DNA from: Sphingomonas paeninsulae
Lineage (GTDB): Bacteria; Pseudomonadota; Alphaproteobacteria; Sphingomonadales; Sphingomonadaceae
Direction of reading: 5' to 3'
NCBI RefSeq assembly: GCF_003660165.1
Contig: NZ_CP032829.1
Span: 1,426,001-1,490,000, forward strand
Length of the DNA: 64,000 nucleotides
Below, one piece after another: positions 29,692-40,493 of this stretch (positions within the stretch are counted from its first letter, which is position 1; each line of letters starts with the position of its first letter). The notes below the pieces were generated by a model that saw nothing but the letters and a program-made list of their open reading frames with translations, had not been told where the DNA came from and did no database searches. A program made the translations under genes and the position numbers.

Positions 29692-31302
29692 TCAGCGGAA
29701 CAGTCCCCCGAGAATTCCGCGCAACAGTTGGCCGCCCATCTTGCCACCAATTTGCCTGCCTACTGAACTTGCAACGGACCGTGCGGCCGATTTCATCATG
29801 CCGTCGAGCATCGTCGGTTTGGCGGCTTCCCGGGCAGCAATTGCGGCCTGACGATCGGCGACGGCCTGTACGCGGGCGGCCTCGCGATTGGCGATTGCTT
29901 GAGTCTGGGCATCAATCTTTGCGGTTTGTGCATCGATCTTGGCCTGTGCGGCTGCGGCTTTGGCGGCATCTCCTTGGGCTTTGGTTTCCGCAGCAGCTGC
30001 AGATGCGGCAGTTGATTTCGCCGCGAGGATTTCCTCGGCTGACTCGCGGTTGACCAGCGTATCGTATTTGGTGCCGATCGCGTCAGTCGAGATCATCACG
30101 GCCCGTTCCTGGGGAGTGATCGGCCCGACGCGCGAGGCGGGTGGTTTAATCAATGTACGCTCAACTGGGGTAGGTGATCCATCGGCCTGCAACAGTGAAA
30201 CCAGCGCTTCGCCGACTTTCAATTCGGTGATGATGGTGGCGACATCAACGCCGGGATTGGCGCGAAAGGTCTGGGCAGCCGATTTGACAGCCGCCTGATC
30301 GCGCGGTGTGAAGGCCCGGAGAGCATGCTGGACCCGGTTGCCGAGTTGGCCTGCAACAGTATCGGGAATATCGATCGGGTTTTGTGTGATGAAATAGACG
30401 CCCACGCCCTTCGATCGGATCAGGCGAACGACTTGTTCGATCTTGTCGAGCAACGCCTTGGGCGCGCCGTCGAACAGCAAATGCGCCTCATCGAAAAAGA
30501 AGCACAGCTTCGGCTTATCGGGATCGCCGACTTCAGGGAGCGTCTCGAACAGCTCGCTGAGCAGCCAGAGCAGGAACGTCGAATAAAGCTTCGGACTCGC
30601 CATCAGCTTGTCAGCGGCGAGGATATTGACGACGCCACGACCATTTTCGTCCAGCGCGATGAAGTCCATCATGTCGAGCGCGGGTTCGCCGAAGAAATGT
30701 TCGGCTCCCTGGCTGCGCAGTTGGAGGAGCGAGCGTTGAATCGTGCCGACGCTCTGTTTGGAAACATTGCCGTAAGTGGTGGTCAGCTCATCCGCACGTT
30801 CGGCACAGTGAACGAGCATCGACTGGAGGTCGTTGAGGTCGAGGAGGAGCAGCCCCTCCTTGTCGGCAACGTGAAACGCGATTGTCAGCACGCCTTCCTG
30901 AACTTCGTTCAGGTCCATCAGGCGCGCGAGCAGAACCGGCCCCATTTCCGAAATCGTCGCGCGGATCGGGTGACCCTGTTCGCCGAACAAATCCCAGAAT
31001 TGCGTGGGCGTGTCTTTATAGGCCCATTCGGTGTCGCCGATTTCGGCGGCGCGGGCGGCAAAACTTTCGTGGGTCTTGGATGTGGGCGATCCGGCCATTG
31101 CCAGACCTGACAGGTCGCCCTTCACATCGGCGACGAAGCACGGAACTCCGATGTTCGAAAAACCCTCGACAATGCCCTGTAACGTGACGGTCTTGCCCGT
31201 GCCGGTCGCGCCCGCGATCAGGCCGTGCCGGTTTGCGCGTTTCAGGTTCAGAACTTGTCGCTGCCCGCCGCCAGTACCGATGAAAATGCCGTCGTCAGCC
31301 AT
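29692..31302 (-). CDS. DUF853 family ATPase (HerA-like, YjgR type)
   Basis: HerA/FtsK-superfamily NTPase of 536 residues. Walker A is [11 protein letters not shown] near residue 31, [13 protein letters not shown] follows, and the Walker B region is [13 protein letters not shown]. Near the C-terminus an Ala/Gln/Lys-rich coiled-coil stretch of about 80 residues precedes a Gly-rich tail ([19 protein letters not shown]). The family is widespread and poorly characterised; a DNA or protein translocase role is inference. Start ATG 31302. Confidence 0.88.
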   Translation of the reverse strand: MADDGIFIGTGGGQRQVLNLKRANRHGLIAGATGTGKTVTLQGIVEGFSNIGVPCFVADVKGDLSGLAMAGSPTSKTHESFAARAAEIGDTEWAYKDTPTQFWDLFGEQGHPIRATISEMGPVLLARLMDLNEVQEGVLTIAFHVADKEGLLLLDLNDLQSMLVHCAERADELTTTYGNVSKQSVGTIQRSLLQLRSQGAEHFFGEPALDMMDFIALDENGRGVVNILAADKLMASPKLYSTFLLWLLSELFETLPEVGDPDKPKLCFFFDEAHLLFDGAPKALLDKIEQVVRLIRSKGVGVYFITQNPIDIPDTVAGQLGNRVQHALRAFTPRDQAAVKSAAQTFRANPGVDVATIITELKVGEALVSLLQADGSPTPVERTLIKPPASRVGPITPQERAVMISTDAIGTKYDTLVNRESAEEILAAKSTAASAAAAETKAQGDAAKAAAAQAKIDAQTAKIDAQTQAIANREAARVQAVADRQAAIAAREAAKPTMLDGMMKSAARSVASSVGRQIGGKMGGQLLRGILGGLFR

Positions 31303-31347
31303 ATCCGCTCCCTTGAAAACTTTCTGGAGCGAAGGTCTAGCGCAACT

Positions 31348-31369
31348 GCCCCTCCCCGAAAGGAGGGGC
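31348..31369 (-). terminator. Hairpin downstream of the DegP-like gene
   Basis: Perfect eight-base arms GCCCCTCC and GGAGGGGC with a six-base loop begin 18 bases after the protease stop. There is no clear T-tract, so it may be a transcript-end stabiliser or a weak terminator. Confidence 0.4.
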
Positions 31370-31387
31370 CAGAGTGAAAAGCAGAGG

Positions 31388-32920
31388 TTACTTCGTGTTG
31401 AATTTCACCGCGATATAACGGGCAGGTGTTGCACCGCGCTGGACCGAAAGCAGTACGTTTTCACGACCCGCTGCCTTTGCAGTCTTCACAATGGCTGCGA
31501 CTTCTGCGGGTGTCGTGACAGGGCGCTGATTGACCGAGATAATCACGTCGCCGCGCTGGAAACCCTTGGCTCCGGCATCGCTCGACGGGTCGACGGCACC
31601 GATCACCACACCTTTGGTTCCCGCAGGCAGGTTCAGTTGCCGTGCGATAACCGGGGTCAACACCTGAACCGCAAGGCCAAGCGATTCCTGTGCCGCCTGC
31701 TGGGTTGTCTTGTCGTCGGTGGGCGGCAGACCATCGTCGCTGCCATCCCCGCCGACAATCGAGGCAAGCTGTTCGTCGGTCGGACGTTCGGCAAGGACCG
31801 CCGTCACCGACAGGCGATTACCGGCACGGATCAATTCGATCGGCACGCGCGAACCGATGGGCAGGTTGGACACGATAAATGACAGGGTTTCGTCCGGTGT
31901 TACGTCGCGGCCATTCACCTTGACGATAACATCGCCCTGCTGAATCCCGGCGCGCGCCGCCGGCTGGTCGGGCTCGACCTTCGCCACCAGTTCACCACGG
32001 TTCTTGGGCAAGCCGAGCGAATCGAAGATGCCGGGATCCATCGGGTTGAGCTGGATACCGAGGTAGCCGCGCTTGACCTTCGCGCCGCCCTTCAAAGTTT
32101 CTACGATCGGACGCGCCAGTTCGGCAGGGATTGCGAAGCCGATGCCGACGTTGCCGCCGGTTGGCGAATAGATTGCCGAATTGATGCCGATGACGTTGCC
32201 GCTCATATCAAACATCGGACCGCCCGAGTTACCCTGATTGATAGCGGCATCGGTTTGAATATAGCGATCGAACGGTCCTGAACCGATATTGCGGTGAAGC
32301 GCGGAAACGATACCCGCGGTCACGCTGCCGCCAAGGCCATAGGGATTACCGATGGCGATGACCCAGTCACCGACGCGCGATTTCGACGAATCGCCGAACT
32401 TCACGAAGGGCAGGCCATGGCCGTCGATCTTCAGCACCGCGAGGTCGGATGAACTGTCGCGTCCAACGACTTTCGCCGAATACTCCTTGCGATCGGGCAT
32501 GGTCACGGTGATCTGGCCGACGGGGCCGTTGCCGGGCTTGCCGCCCGAAATCACATGGTTGTTTGTGACCACATAACCGTCTTCGGAAATGATGAACCCC
32601 GAACCGAGCGACGTGGCTTCACGTGTAACCGGCGCACCGCCACCCTGCCCTTGTCCGAACAGATCGCCGAATGGCGTTCCGGCGAATGGATTATTGTTCT
32701 GGACCTCGACCTTCGACGTGGTCGAGATATTGACGACTGCCGGCTGCAGGCGCGCCGCCAGATCGGCAAAACTCATCGGTGCACCGGGCGCCGCGGGGGC
32801 CGCATGGATGGTGCCTGGCTCGTTCTGGGCAACCTGCGCCCCGGATGGCGATTGCAGGGTCATTGTGGCCGCGGTTCCCGCAATCAGCAGGCCGGTCGTG
32901 ATGGCATAAGCGTAACGCAC
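31388..32920 (-). CDS. Do-family (DegP/HtrA-like) periplasmic serine endopeptidase
   Basis: Periplasmic quality-control protease and chaperone of 510 residues. A signal peptide occupies about residues 1-29. The trypsin-like domain has His122 (TNNHVI), Asp159 (SSDLAVLKI) and Ser232 (GNSGGPMF). Two PDZ domains follow, at about 290-380 and 410-500. It lies downstream of hflK-hflC on the same strand, 86 bases after hflC, so the three may form an envelope-protease unit, as in many alphaproteobacteria. Confidence 0.95.
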   Translation of the reverse strand: MRYAYAITTGLLIAGTAATMTLQSPSGAQVAQNEPGTIHAAPAAPGAPMSFADLAARLQPAVVNISTTSKVEVQNNNPFAGTPFGDLFGQGQGGGAPVTREATSLGSGFIISEDGYVVTNNHVISGGKPGNGPVGQITVTMPDRKEYSAKVVGRDSSSDLAVLKIDGHGLPFVKFGDSSKSRVGDWVIAIGNPYGLGGSVTAGIVSALHRNIGSGPFDRYIQTDAAINQGNSGGPMFDMSGNVIGINSAIYSPTGGNVGIGFAIPAELARPIVETLKGGAKVKRGYLGIQLNPMDPGIFDSLGLPKNRGELVAKVEPDQPAARAGIQQGDVIVKVNGRDVTPDETLSFIVSNLPIGSRVPIELIRAGNRLSVTAVLAERPTDEQLASIVGGDGSDDGLPPTDDKTTQQAAQESLGLAVQVLTPVIARQLNLPAGTKGVVIGAVDPSSDAGAKGFQRGDVIISVNQRPVTTPAEVAAIVKTAKAAGRENVLLSVQRGATPARYIAVKFNTK

Positions 32921-33006
32921 TTGGGGTAATCCTTCCGACTTGGTCGCGCGCGGTGATTGCTGCCGCGCGGCTTAACGGGATTTGAATGACGAAACCGGCT
33001 CCGGGG

Positions 33007-33870
33007 TTATTTATTGCCCTGGAACTGGCGCAGATAATCGTTACTTGGGCTCAGGATAATCGACGACTGCCCCGGAGGATTGCTGCCATCGGCACCGAAG
33101 GTGTGACGATAAGACTGCATGGCCCGGTAGAAGTCATAGAATTGTGCATCCTTGTTAAAGGCTGCCGCATAGACGCCGGCTGCCTGTGCATCAGCATCTG
33201 CGCGGATGATCTGCGCGTCACGCAGACCCTTGGCACGGATCGTCAGCGCTTCCTGTGACCGCGCCGTCCGCATCCGCTCGTAGGCGGAATCGAGCGGCGT
33301 ACCTTCGGGCAAATCGGCCTTCTTGATTCGGACATCAATGATTTCAGCGCCGTACTGCCCGGCAATCCGGTTCAGCCCAATGCGGATGTTGTTCATAACA
33401 GCACCGCGTTCAGGACTGAGCAACAGCGCAAACTGTCGCTTGCCGAGTTCGTTGCGCAACGCCGACCCGAGGATCGGTTGTAACGCTTCAGAGACATTCT
33501 CTTCCTTGCCCGCTGTCTTGAACATCCGCAGCGGATCGACAATCCGATAACGCGCGAACGCGTCGATATTCAGGCGCAACTGATCGGTGGATAGCACCTG
33601 TTGGCGCTCCATTTCGACGTCGCGCACGCGCTTGTCGATCCAGATGATCTGCTCTGCGAACGGGATGTGGGCAATCAGGCCCGCCCCGGTATTGCCGAAC
33701 GTTTCACCGCGTTTGTAGGCGTTGATGATGCGCACCGGTTCGCCAAAGCGCAGAACGACGCCCTGACGTGTTTCGGGCACGATCGCAAAAGTGTTGGACG
33801 CGAGGAACAGCACAATAAGCGCCGCGATTGCCAGCGCTATCGGGTTACGAAAAAAGGGAACGCCGTTCAT
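33007..33870 (-). CDS. hflC: FtsH protease modulator HflC
   Basis: SPFH/prohibitin-domain inner-membrane protein of 287 residues that forms the large HflK-HflC cage around FtsH and tempers its proteolysis. An N-terminal membrane anchor (about residues 10-30) precedes the PHB domain with VLRFGEPVRIINAYKRGETF, and a helical region (RSQEALTIRAKGLRDAQIIRADADAQ) completes it. The start overlaps the hflK stop by four bases. Confidence 0.95.
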   Translation of the reverse strand: MNGVPFFRNPIALAIAALIVLFLASNTFAIVPETRQGVVLRFGEPVRIINAYKRGETFGNTGAGLIAHIPFAEQIIWIDKRVRDVEMERQQVLSTDQLRLNIDAFARYRIVDPLRMFKTAGKEENVSEALQPILGSALRNELGKRQFALLLSPERGAVMNNIRIGLNRIAGQYGAEIIDVRIKKADLPEGTPLDSAYERMRTARSQEALTIRAKGLRDAQIIRADADAQAAGVYAAAFNKDAQFYDFYRAMQSYRHTFGADGSNPPGQSSIILSPSNDYLRQFQGNK

Positions 33871-34970
33871 TGCGCTGGCCCCGCCTGTACGACGGGTGCC
33901 GGAACTTTTTTCGCTCCGGCAAGCGGCAAATAGGGAGTTACGCCGGGCGTTTCGACAATCGTCTTGTCCACCTTCGACAGGACATCCTCCATCGTTTCGT
34001 AATACATACGACGCCGCGTTACTTCGGGCGCCAGCTTATACTGGGCATAGACACGGTCGAACGCGGCAGCTTCACCCTGCGCACGGGCAATGACCTGCTG
34101 TGCCTGAGCGTTCGCCTGATTGACCGAGGTCTGCGCCGCCTGCTGTGCGGCCGACACTTCCTTAAAGGCATCGTTCACGGCTTCAGGAGGGCCAGCGTTC
34201 TTGACCGCCACACCCTGAATTTTCACGCCCGACCGATATTTGTCGAGCAGGGTCTGCATCCGCTGTGTCACTTCGGCTTCGATGCCTGTGCGGCCCGAAC
34301 CGATCGCATCGTTCAGCGAGATGTTGGCGATGGCGGCCCGCATTGCGCTTTCGGCAACGGCCTTGATCGTTGCGTCGGGGTCGGCAAGCTGGAACAGGTA
34401 AAGCTCGGGACTTTTGATGGACCAGCGAATCGAATAATCGAGATCGATGATGTTTTCATCGCGGGTCAGGACGAGTTTCTCGCCCGCCCCGTCTGGAATG
34501 TTGATCAGGCGGATATTCTGGACATCGATCGTCTGGACGCGTTCGATCGGTGCTGGAAAGGTCAGGCTGACGCCCGGCTCCAGCGTCCGCGAATATTTTC
34601 CGAATACCGTCACGACGCCGCGTTCCTGCGGGTTGATGCGATGGACGCTGCTGAATGCCAGCCACAGTGCGACCAGCGCGACTGCGACATATTTCCAGAT
34701 CGGTCCGGTATTGATGGTCGGCATCCTGCCGCCGCCGAATCCGGCGCGACCGCGTTTCAGCAATTCATCGAGCGCCGTCGGACCGCGTGGACCGCGAGGT
34801 TTTCCGCCATCAGGCGGTTGATTCCATGGATTGCGTGGGCCACCGCTGCCCGAACCGCCGCCGGAGCCATCACCCGAGCCGCTCCCGTCGCCAGAACCGC
34901 GTCCGCCCCAGGGGCCACCCTCATTAAGCCATACGGCAACTGCCGCCGGCCATCCACGCATCGTTGTCAT
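33867..34970 (-). CDS. hflK: FtsH protease modulator HflK
   Basis: SPFH-domain partner of HflC, 367 residues. The N-terminal cytosolic segment (about 18-65) is very rich in Gly and Ser with GRGSGDGSGSGDGSG, followed by Pro/Arg stretches. A single membrane helix (IWKYVAVALVALWLAFSSV) comes next, then the PHB domain and a long Ala/Gln-rich helix. It is the first gene of the hflK-hflC-protease run, divergent from mrp. An ATG three codons downstream is an alternative start. Confidence 0.95.
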   Translation of the reverse strand: MTTMRGWPAAVAVWLNEGGPWGGRGSGDGSGSGDGSGGGSGSGGPRNPWNQPPDGGKPRGPRGPTALDELLKRGRAGFGGGRMPTINTGPIWKYVAVALVALWLAFSSVHRINPQERGVVTVFGKYSRTLEPGVSLTFPAPIERVQTIDVQNIRLINIPDGAGEKLVLTRDENIIDLDYSIRWSIKSPELYLFQLADPDATIKAVAESAMRAAIANISLNDAIGSGRTGIEAEVTQRMQTLLDKYRSGVKIQGVAVKNAGPPEAVNDAFKEVSAAQQAAQTSVNQANAQAQQVIARAQGEAAAFDRVYAQYKLAPEVTRRRMYYETMEDVLSKVDKTIVETPGVTPYLPLAGAKKVPAPVVQAGPAQ

Positions 34971-35044
34971 GTGACTCTTTATAGGGGGCCGTTGAAAGAA
35001 TTACAGTGGGCCAATTCTCGCGCACTTTGTGTATGGGCTGGCGC

Positions 35045-36013
35045 ATGACAGATGAAGCCACCCTGATCGCCGCCCTTGCCACCGTCTCCGATGCTAAAGG
35101 CCGTGCGGCACCACCGCGCTTTGCCGATGGTCGCGCGAGCCTGATCCTCGACGTGACGGGTCTTGACGACGTTCACCGCGATTTGTTGCAGGCCGATGTG
35201 AAGCGCGCGCTGCTGGAGGTGCCGGGCGTCACCAGCGTCCGCATTGCTCTGACTGCCGAACGCAAGGGTCGCAAGCTGATCGCCGTGGCGAGTGGCAAAG
35301 GCGGCGTCGGCAAATCGACGCTCTCGGCCAATCTCGCCATTGCGCTCGCCCGGGGCGGGGCAAAGGTCGGTTTGATCGACGCTGACATCTATGGCCCGTC
35401 GCAGCCGCGCCTGATGGCGACCGAGGGGATGCGACCGACATCGCTCAATCAGAAGCTGGAGCCGGTGCCGACCCGATTCGGGGTGCCGATGCTGTCGATG
35501 GGTCATCTGGTAAAACCGGGTCAGGCAATCGCATGGCGCGGTCCGATGGCAGGCAATGCGCTTGGCCAGTTGATCGACGCCGAATGGGGTGATTGCGAAT
35601 TGCTCATCATCGACCTTCCGCCCGGAACCGGCGACGTCCAACTGTCGATGATGACCAAACATAAACCGGTGGGCGCAGTGATCGTGTCCACGCCACAGGA
35701 TCTGGCGCTGATCGATGCTGTGCGTGCGATCGACCTGTTCAACCAGTCCGGCGTGCCGATTATCGGCCTTGTCGAAAATATGTCGGGTTATGAATGCCCG
35801 CATTGTGGAGAAGTCAGCGATCCCTTCGGACAGGGTGGCGCTCAGGCCGCAGCGGGAACGATGGATGTGCCGTTTCTGGGCCGCATTCCACTTGATATCG
35901 CAATCCGCACGGCGTCCGATGCGGGCGATCCCCCGGCGGCGGGGAACTCACCGCAGGGCGCGGCATTTACCGCTATAGCTGCCAAAGTCGCCGCGTGGAT
36001 AAAGGAACACTGA
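35045..36013 (+). CDS. Mrp/NBP35 family iron-sulfur cluster carrier ATPase
   Basis: Cytosolic P-loop ATPase (ApbC/Mrp) that binds and transfers [4Fe-4S] clusters. A short N-terminal DUF59-like part precedes the deviant Walker A ASGKGGVGKS at about 82-91, then IDADIYGPSQPRL and DLPPGTGD. The cluster-binding CPHC lies in YECPHCGE near residue 250. I choose ATG 35045 (322 residues); the longer frame upstream reaches toward the divergent hflK start. Confidence 0.93.
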   Translation: MTDEATLIAALATVSDAKGRAAPPRFADGRASLILDVTGLDDVHRDLLQADVKRALLEVPGVTSVRIALTAERKGRKLIAVASGKGGVGKSTLSANLAIALARGGAKVGLIDADIYGPSQPRLMATEGMRPTSLNQKLEPVPTRFGVPMLSMGHLVKPGQAIAWRGPMAGNALGQLIDAEWGDCELLIIDLPPGTGDVQLSMMTKHKPVGAVIVSTPQDLALIDAVRAIDLFNQSGVPIIGLVENMSGYECPHCGEVSDPFGQGGAQAAAGTMDVPFLGRIPLDIAIRTASDAGDPPAAGNSPQGAAFTAIAAKVAAWIKEH

Positions 36014-36014
36014 A

Positions 36015-36449
36015 ATGCCGTTGACCACCCCTGACGATATCCGCGCGCTGCTTCAGGAAACCCGCACGATCGCACTGGTCGGCGCATCGGACCGTCCCGA
36101 CCGGGCGAGCTATGGCGTGATGAAGGCGCTGCTCGATCACGGCTATGACGTGACACCGGTCAATCCGGCACTTGCGGGCAAAGCCATTCACGGTCGGACG
36201 GTTGTTGCGGCATTGAGCGACGTTGGCGGCCCGATCGATCTGGTCGATATTTTCCGCAATTCCGAAGCCGCAGGTGAAACTGTCGATGCGGCGATCGATG
36301 TCGGCGCGAAGGCCGTTTGGATGCAGTTGGGCGTAATAAATGAAGCCGCAGCGAAGCGCGCCGAAGCTGCCAGGTTGAAGGTCGTTATGGATCGCTGCCC
36401 AAAGATCGAACTGGCGCGACTGGGGATTTCGCCGATTACAGCGAATTAA
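36015..36449 (+). CDS. CoA-binding protein (YccU-like)
   Basis: Small Rossmann-fold protein of 144 residues with the CoA-binding signature TIALVGASDRPDRASYGVMKAL, then VTPVNPALAGKAIHG and MQLGVINEAAAKRAEAA. It begins one base after the mrp stop, so the two are cotranscribed. Physiological role unknown. Confidence 0.9.
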   Translation: MPLTTPDDIRALLQETRTIALVGASDRPDRASYGVMKALLDHGYDVTPVNPALAGKAIHGRTVVAALSDVGGPIDLVDIFRNSEAAGETVDAAIDVGAKAVWMQLGVINEAAAKRAEAARLKVVMDRCPKIELARLGISPITAN

Positions 36450-36505
36450 CTTACCGAAAAGCGCGCGTACACGGTGACAGGCCCATCTGGGCTGCGGATC
36501 CTTGA

Positions 36506-37564
36506 ATGAGCGCAATGCAGATGAACCGCAGATCGAAGTTGATGTTTACGCTTTCCGCGTTGTTGGCAATTGGCGGCCAGGCGCAATCGCAAATGCCGCT
36601 TTCTCACGTTGCGCAATCATTGCCGGCCTCAAATGGAACGCTGACGTTACTATCCTATAATGTGCATGGCCTCCCGTGGCCCTTTACCAGTGGCCGGCCC
36701 GCTGCCTTTGCTCAGATCGCCGAGCGCCTGCGCGATATGCGCCGGACGGGAACCCAGCCTGCTGTCGTCGCGCTGCAAGAGGCATTTTCGGATTCGGCGC
36801 GCCAGATCGGCGGGGCGGCGGGCTATCGCTACATCGTCAATGGCCCGACGTCCGTCGACCGTAGCCCAATCGCGATGACACCCGCCGACCGTAAATTCGC
36901 TTCCGGCGCGTCGTGGTTGAACGGTGAAACGCTGGGTCCGGTCGAAGGAAGCGGGCTGCAAATCCTGTCCGATTATCCAATATTGTCGGTCCGCAGCGCC
37001 GTGTTTCCGCGCTTTGCTTGTGCCGGTTATGACTGTTTAGCCAACAAAGGCGTCCTGTTAGTGACCGTTAAGATCCCGGGGCAGCCATTACCGGTCGAAA
37101 TCGCGACCGCACATATGAATTCGCGGGGCGCTTCGGGTGTCGGTGACGACCGGACCGGCTACGCATATCAGCGTCAGGTCGATGCACTGGAGGCGTTCTT
37201 TCGCGCCAACAGTAACCCCGCTCTGCCGCTGATTTTTGCGGGCGATTTCAACGTCGGTCAGGCACTGTCGAGACAGATCGCATTGCGATCGCGAGCCGGC
37301 AATTGGTGGGCAGCACCCGATGCCACTCTGGCCCGCGGAACGCTGCGCGAGTGCATGGAGGGCGTTGCAAAAAAGGTGTCCGATCTGACCGACGCACAGA
37401 CCGCCTTGCGACGCGCAAAAGACTGGCAGTTCCCGGTCAGCGCGCCGACAGTCGCGCTGGTCCCGGCCCATGTATTCGTACCGTTCGGGACTGAGCCTGA
37501 TGGTACGATGCTGTCCGATCATGTCGGCTATTCGGTGCAATATCACTTCGTTCGGCGGACCTGA
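36506..37564 (+). CDS. Secreted endonuclease/exonuclease/phosphatase-fold protein
   Basis: A 352-residue protein with an N-terminal export signal (LMFTLSALLAIGGQAQS). The EEP fold is seen in LLSYNVHGLPWP, VALQEAFSD, IATAHMNSRG, FAGDFNVG and the C-terminal SDHVGY, which supply the metal and catalytic Asn, Glu, Asp and His residues. Members include sphingomyelinase-like phospholipases and secreted nucleases; with a signal peptide, a phosphodiesterase acting outside the cytosol is likely. The exact substrate is not predictable. Confidence 0.8.
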   Translation: MSAMQMNRRSKLMFTLSALLAIGGQAQSQMPLSHVAQSLPASNGTLTLLSYNVHGLPWPFTSGRPAAFAQIAERLRDMRRTGTQPAVVALQEAFSDSARQIGGAAGYRYIVNGPTSVDRSPIAMTPADRKFASGASWLNGETLGPVEGSGLQILSDYPILSVRSAVFPRFACAGYDCLANKGVLLVTVKIPGQPLPVEIATAHMNSRGASGVGDDRTGYAYQRQVDALEAFFRANSNPALPLIFAGDFNVGQALSRQIALRSRAGNWWAAPDATLARGTLRECMEGVAKKVSDLTDAQTALRRAKDWQFPVSAPTVALVPAHVFVPFGTEPDGTMLSDHVGYSVQYHFVRRT

Positions 37565-37619
37565 TTTCGCGGCGACTATTGGAGTGACATAGCGCCACAG
37601 TTCGCCTACCGCGCGGTCA

Positions 37620-38021
37620 ATGAACGCGTTGCGCTCCTGGATATTGGCACAGCGAAAGCTGGCATTCGTGCTGGTTGCCGTCGTCCTGTTTGCAAAGATG
37701 TTCGTGCCGACGGGGTATATGTTCACCCCGACCACAGGCGGCTTTGTCGTGCAGATGTGCAGCGGGCAGGGAGCCACCCCGATCCTCGTCCATATCGGCG
37801 AGCAAGCCCCCGTCGAAGACCATTCGGGGCCCGGTAAAATGGATGCGCCCTGTGCGTTTTCCGGTATCGGCATGATGGCGATGGCTGCAGTCGATCTGTC
37901 GCTGCTGATTGTTGCGATTGCATTCATCCTTGCGCTCGGGACGGTTTCGACCCGTGCCCCGATCGTGCGAGCGCTTGCGCGATTGCGTCCGCCGCTGCGA
38001 GCACCTCCCATATTTTCCTGA
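37620..38021 (+). CDS. DUF2946-like small membrane protein
   Basis: A 133-residue protein with an N-terminal hydrophobic helix (KLAFVLVAVVLFAKMFVPTGYMF), a short loop with two cysteines and His (MCSG..., EDHSGPG, PCAF) and a second hydrophobic segment (MMAMAAVDLSLLIVAIAFILAL). It resembles DUF2946 proteins found next to TonB-dependent metal receptors and copper genes. It precedes the receptor and PepSY genes. The Cys/His loop suggests metal contact, which is inference. Confidence 0.55.
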   Translation: MNALRSWILAQRKLAFVLVAVVLFAKMFVPTGYMFTPTTGGFVVQMCSGQGATPILVHIGEQAPVEDHSGPGKMDAPCAFSGIGMMAMAAVDLSLLIVAIAFILALGTVSTRAPIVRALARLRPPLRAPPIFS

Positions 38022-38124
38022 ACGATTTCGACTGATGGCGACACCGCCGTCACGCTGATCTTGCTGCCAGACCCCGGTCGCTTTTTGATCGATCGGCTCT
38101 GATGGCGCATCGGGAATTTATAAA

Positions 38125-40491
38125 ATGAAATCAACTGTCTTGGCCGTCGCCATCTCGACGGCTGCAATCTGCTCTCCAGTCCTCGCGCAAACAACAGACC
38201 GGGATCAAAGACGTGCGGAACTGTTACGCGAGCGCGGCGAAATCGATGCTCAATTGCGAGCGTTGGACGACAATTCGACAGCGCCCGATACCGTTCGTGA
38301 TCAAACGTCAGTCGCCACTGGTTCGAACGAAGAAATCATTGTTTCAGGTCATGCTTTATCACTGACCACTCAGGTTACCGGCCAAACCGTAACGACCATC
38401 GACGACAGTCGTTTCCGAAACACCCCTGCAACAACGATCGCGGACATTGTCAGGCTGTCACCGGGCGTTGCTGTGATCCAGGGGAACGGACCGCGTGATG
38501 TCGGCGTATCGATCCGCGGGTCCAATGCGCGCAACGGTTTCGGCGCGCGCAATATTCAAGTTTTCGAGGATGACTTTCCTGTCACCCAGCCCGACGGTCT
38601 CGCCCGCTTCGATCTGACCGACCCGCACGCTTATGGGGCGGTCGATGTGGTGCGCGGCCCATCGTCTGCGCGTTACGGCAACTATGCACTTGGCGGCGCC
38701 GTAAACTTTCGCACGCGGCGCGGACGTGACATCGACGGGATCGAGGTCGGCACCGACATTGGCGGTGATGGCTATAACAACATCTATGCGACTATCGGTC
38801 ATGCCGACCAAAACTATGAATATGCTGTGTTCGGCAGCTTTGTGAGGGGCGACGGATCGACCGGGCATACCGGATACCAGACCGGCACCGTCAATGCTTA
38901 TGGCACGCTCTCTCTAAGTGATAACGACCGTATTGCCGCCAAGATTATCTACAACGAGGGTGATTTCAGCTTATCCACGCGGCTGTCATACAACCAATAT
39001 ATCGCCAATCCATATCAGTCCGGGTGCGATGCAAACGCGACCAAAGCTCCGGGGTGTGGCACGATTTCAGTTTTCATAAACGGTATCAATGGCCCTCGCG
39101 TGCTGCAAACTGCGACCGAAGGCGACTTGGCCCGCAATGATCGACGGACAATCATTGGCACCCGTTATGAACACGACTTTGGCCCGAACACGACATGGCG
39201 GACGCAGGCGACATTCGACAGCCGCGTCGTGAATCAACCGACCAGCGCGACGCCGTTCAAAGGTACGCTCGATAGCTATAACATCACGTCGGATGTTACT
39301 AACAAGAGCCGGCTGTTCGGTATGGATGCGAGCAGTTTCGTCGGCATCTTCTACAATTATCTCGACAACCAGAGTTATAGCTTCAACAAAACTGACGGCG
39401 GCCGCAACGGCATCGGCGCGCCGACCCAGACGGTTTTTGGCGACGTTCGCAACCTCGGCATCCGCGCTCGCGAGGAGTTTCAAATCGCCCCGAAGCTGCA
39501 ACTGATCGCAGGTATCGGGGTCGAGCGTTCGATCATCGATATGCGGCAGACTGCCTATGTTTATCCGAGCGGAAGCAGTCCGGTCCTTACCCCCATCGCG
39601 ACCGACCGCCGTTTCTCCAATGTCGCCCCCGAAGCCGCAGTTTTCTGGCAAGCGACACAGGTCGTCCGCTTCCACGCGCGGGTCGGCTCCGGCTATGGCA
39701 TCCCGCAATCGGGAAATCTGTTCATCACGGCATCAGGTGTCGCGGGAAATAATACCAGCTTGAAACAACAGAAAAATATCGGCGTCGATGTCGGCGCGGA
39801 AGTGACCCTGGGTAACAATCTCAAGGCAGAGATTACCGGCTATTACGAGTGGTTCCGCAACGAATTCGTTAGTCAATCGGCAGGGATAAATTTGCTCGCC
39901 TATACGTCTAACGTTCCGCGCTCGGTGCATCGTGGCGTGGAGCTTGGGCTGAACTGGAAGCCGTTACCGGCGCTGCTTCCGGGTGCAAAGATCGAGGCGA
40001 GCTACAGTTACAACGACCAATATTACACTGACTTCTCTGAGCGGCTGACCAATGGCCAGACCTCGGTCGTGTTCGACCGTGGGGGCAATGCCATTCCCGG
40101 CGTTATCCCGACATTCGTAAACGGTCGCGTCGGTTATGACCAACCGAGTGGCAAACTGCGCGGGCTGGGCGGCTTTGTTGAAGCCACTTACCGCGACAAA
40201 TATTTCATCGACAATGGCAATCTTCTGGCGGTTCCGGCCTACACATTGTTCAACCTGAACGTGCATTACGACCCGCCAAAGGGTGCCGGCTGGTGGTCGC
40301 GCTTCAGCTTTTACGCATCGGTGCAAAACCTGTTCGATAAAACCTATGTCGGCTCCGCCTCCATCGTCGCGAACAGCCTGAATGCGAGCACCGGCCAGCA
40401 AAGCCCGGCAGCGGTATTAAGCGACACCACCGGATCGATTTACGCGGGAGTGCCGCGCACCGCCTATGTCGGCATGAGGGCACGGTTTTGA
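38125..40491 (+). CDS. TonB-dependent receptor
   Basis: Outer-membrane active-transport receptor of 788 residues. A signal peptide ends near SPVLAQ. A Glu/Arg-rich stretch resembling a short coiled coil (about 27-50) is followed by EEIIVSG, a TonB-box-like element. The plug has DIVRLSPGV, GVSIRGSNARNGFGARNIQVFEDDFPVTQPDG and DVVRGPSSARYGNYALGGAVNF. The 22-strand barrel ends in the C-terminal Phe of VGMRARF. The plug resembles FecA-type ferric-siderophore receptors. With DUF2946-like and PepSY genes, uptake of iron or copper chelates is likely. It ends two bases before the PepSY ATG. Confidence 0.92.
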   Translation: MKSTVLAVAISTAAICSPVLAQTTDRDQRRAELLRERGEIDAQLRALDDNSTAPDTVRDQTSVATGSNEEIIVSGHALSLTTQVTGQTVTTIDDSRFRNTPATTIADIVRLSPGVAVIQGNGPRDVGVSIRGSNARNGFGARNIQVFEDDFPVTQPDGLARFDLTDPHAYGAVDVVRGPSSARYGNYALGGAVNFRTRRGRDIDGIEVGTDIGGDGYNNIYATIGHADQNYEYAVFGSFVRGDGSTGHTGYQTGTVNAYGTLSLSDNDRIAAKIIYNEGDFSLSTRLSYNQYIANPYQSGCDANATKAPGCGTISVFINGINGPRVLQTATEGDLARNDRRTIIGTRYEHDFGPNTTWRTQATFDSRVVNQPTSATPFKGTLDSYNITSDVTNKSRLFGMDASSFVGIFYNYLDNQSYSFNKTDGGRNGIGAPTQTVFGDVRNLGIRAREEFQIAPKLQLIAGIGVERSIIDMRQTAYVYPSGSSPVLTPIATDRRFSNVAPEAAVFWQATQVVRFHARVGSGYGIPQSGNLFITASGVAGNNTSLKQQKNIGVDVGAEVTLGNNLKAEITGYYEWFRNEFVSQSAGINLLAYTSNVPRSVHRGVELGLNWKPLPALLPGAKIEASYSYNDQYYTDFSERLTNGQTSVVFDRGGNAIPGVIPTFVNGRVGYDQPSGKLRGLGGFVEATYRDKYFIDNGNLLAVPAYTLFNLNVHYDPPKGAGWWSRFSFYASVQNLFDKTYVGSASIVANSLNASTGQQSPAAVLSDTTGSIYAGVPRTAYVGMRARF

Positions 40492-40493
40492 AT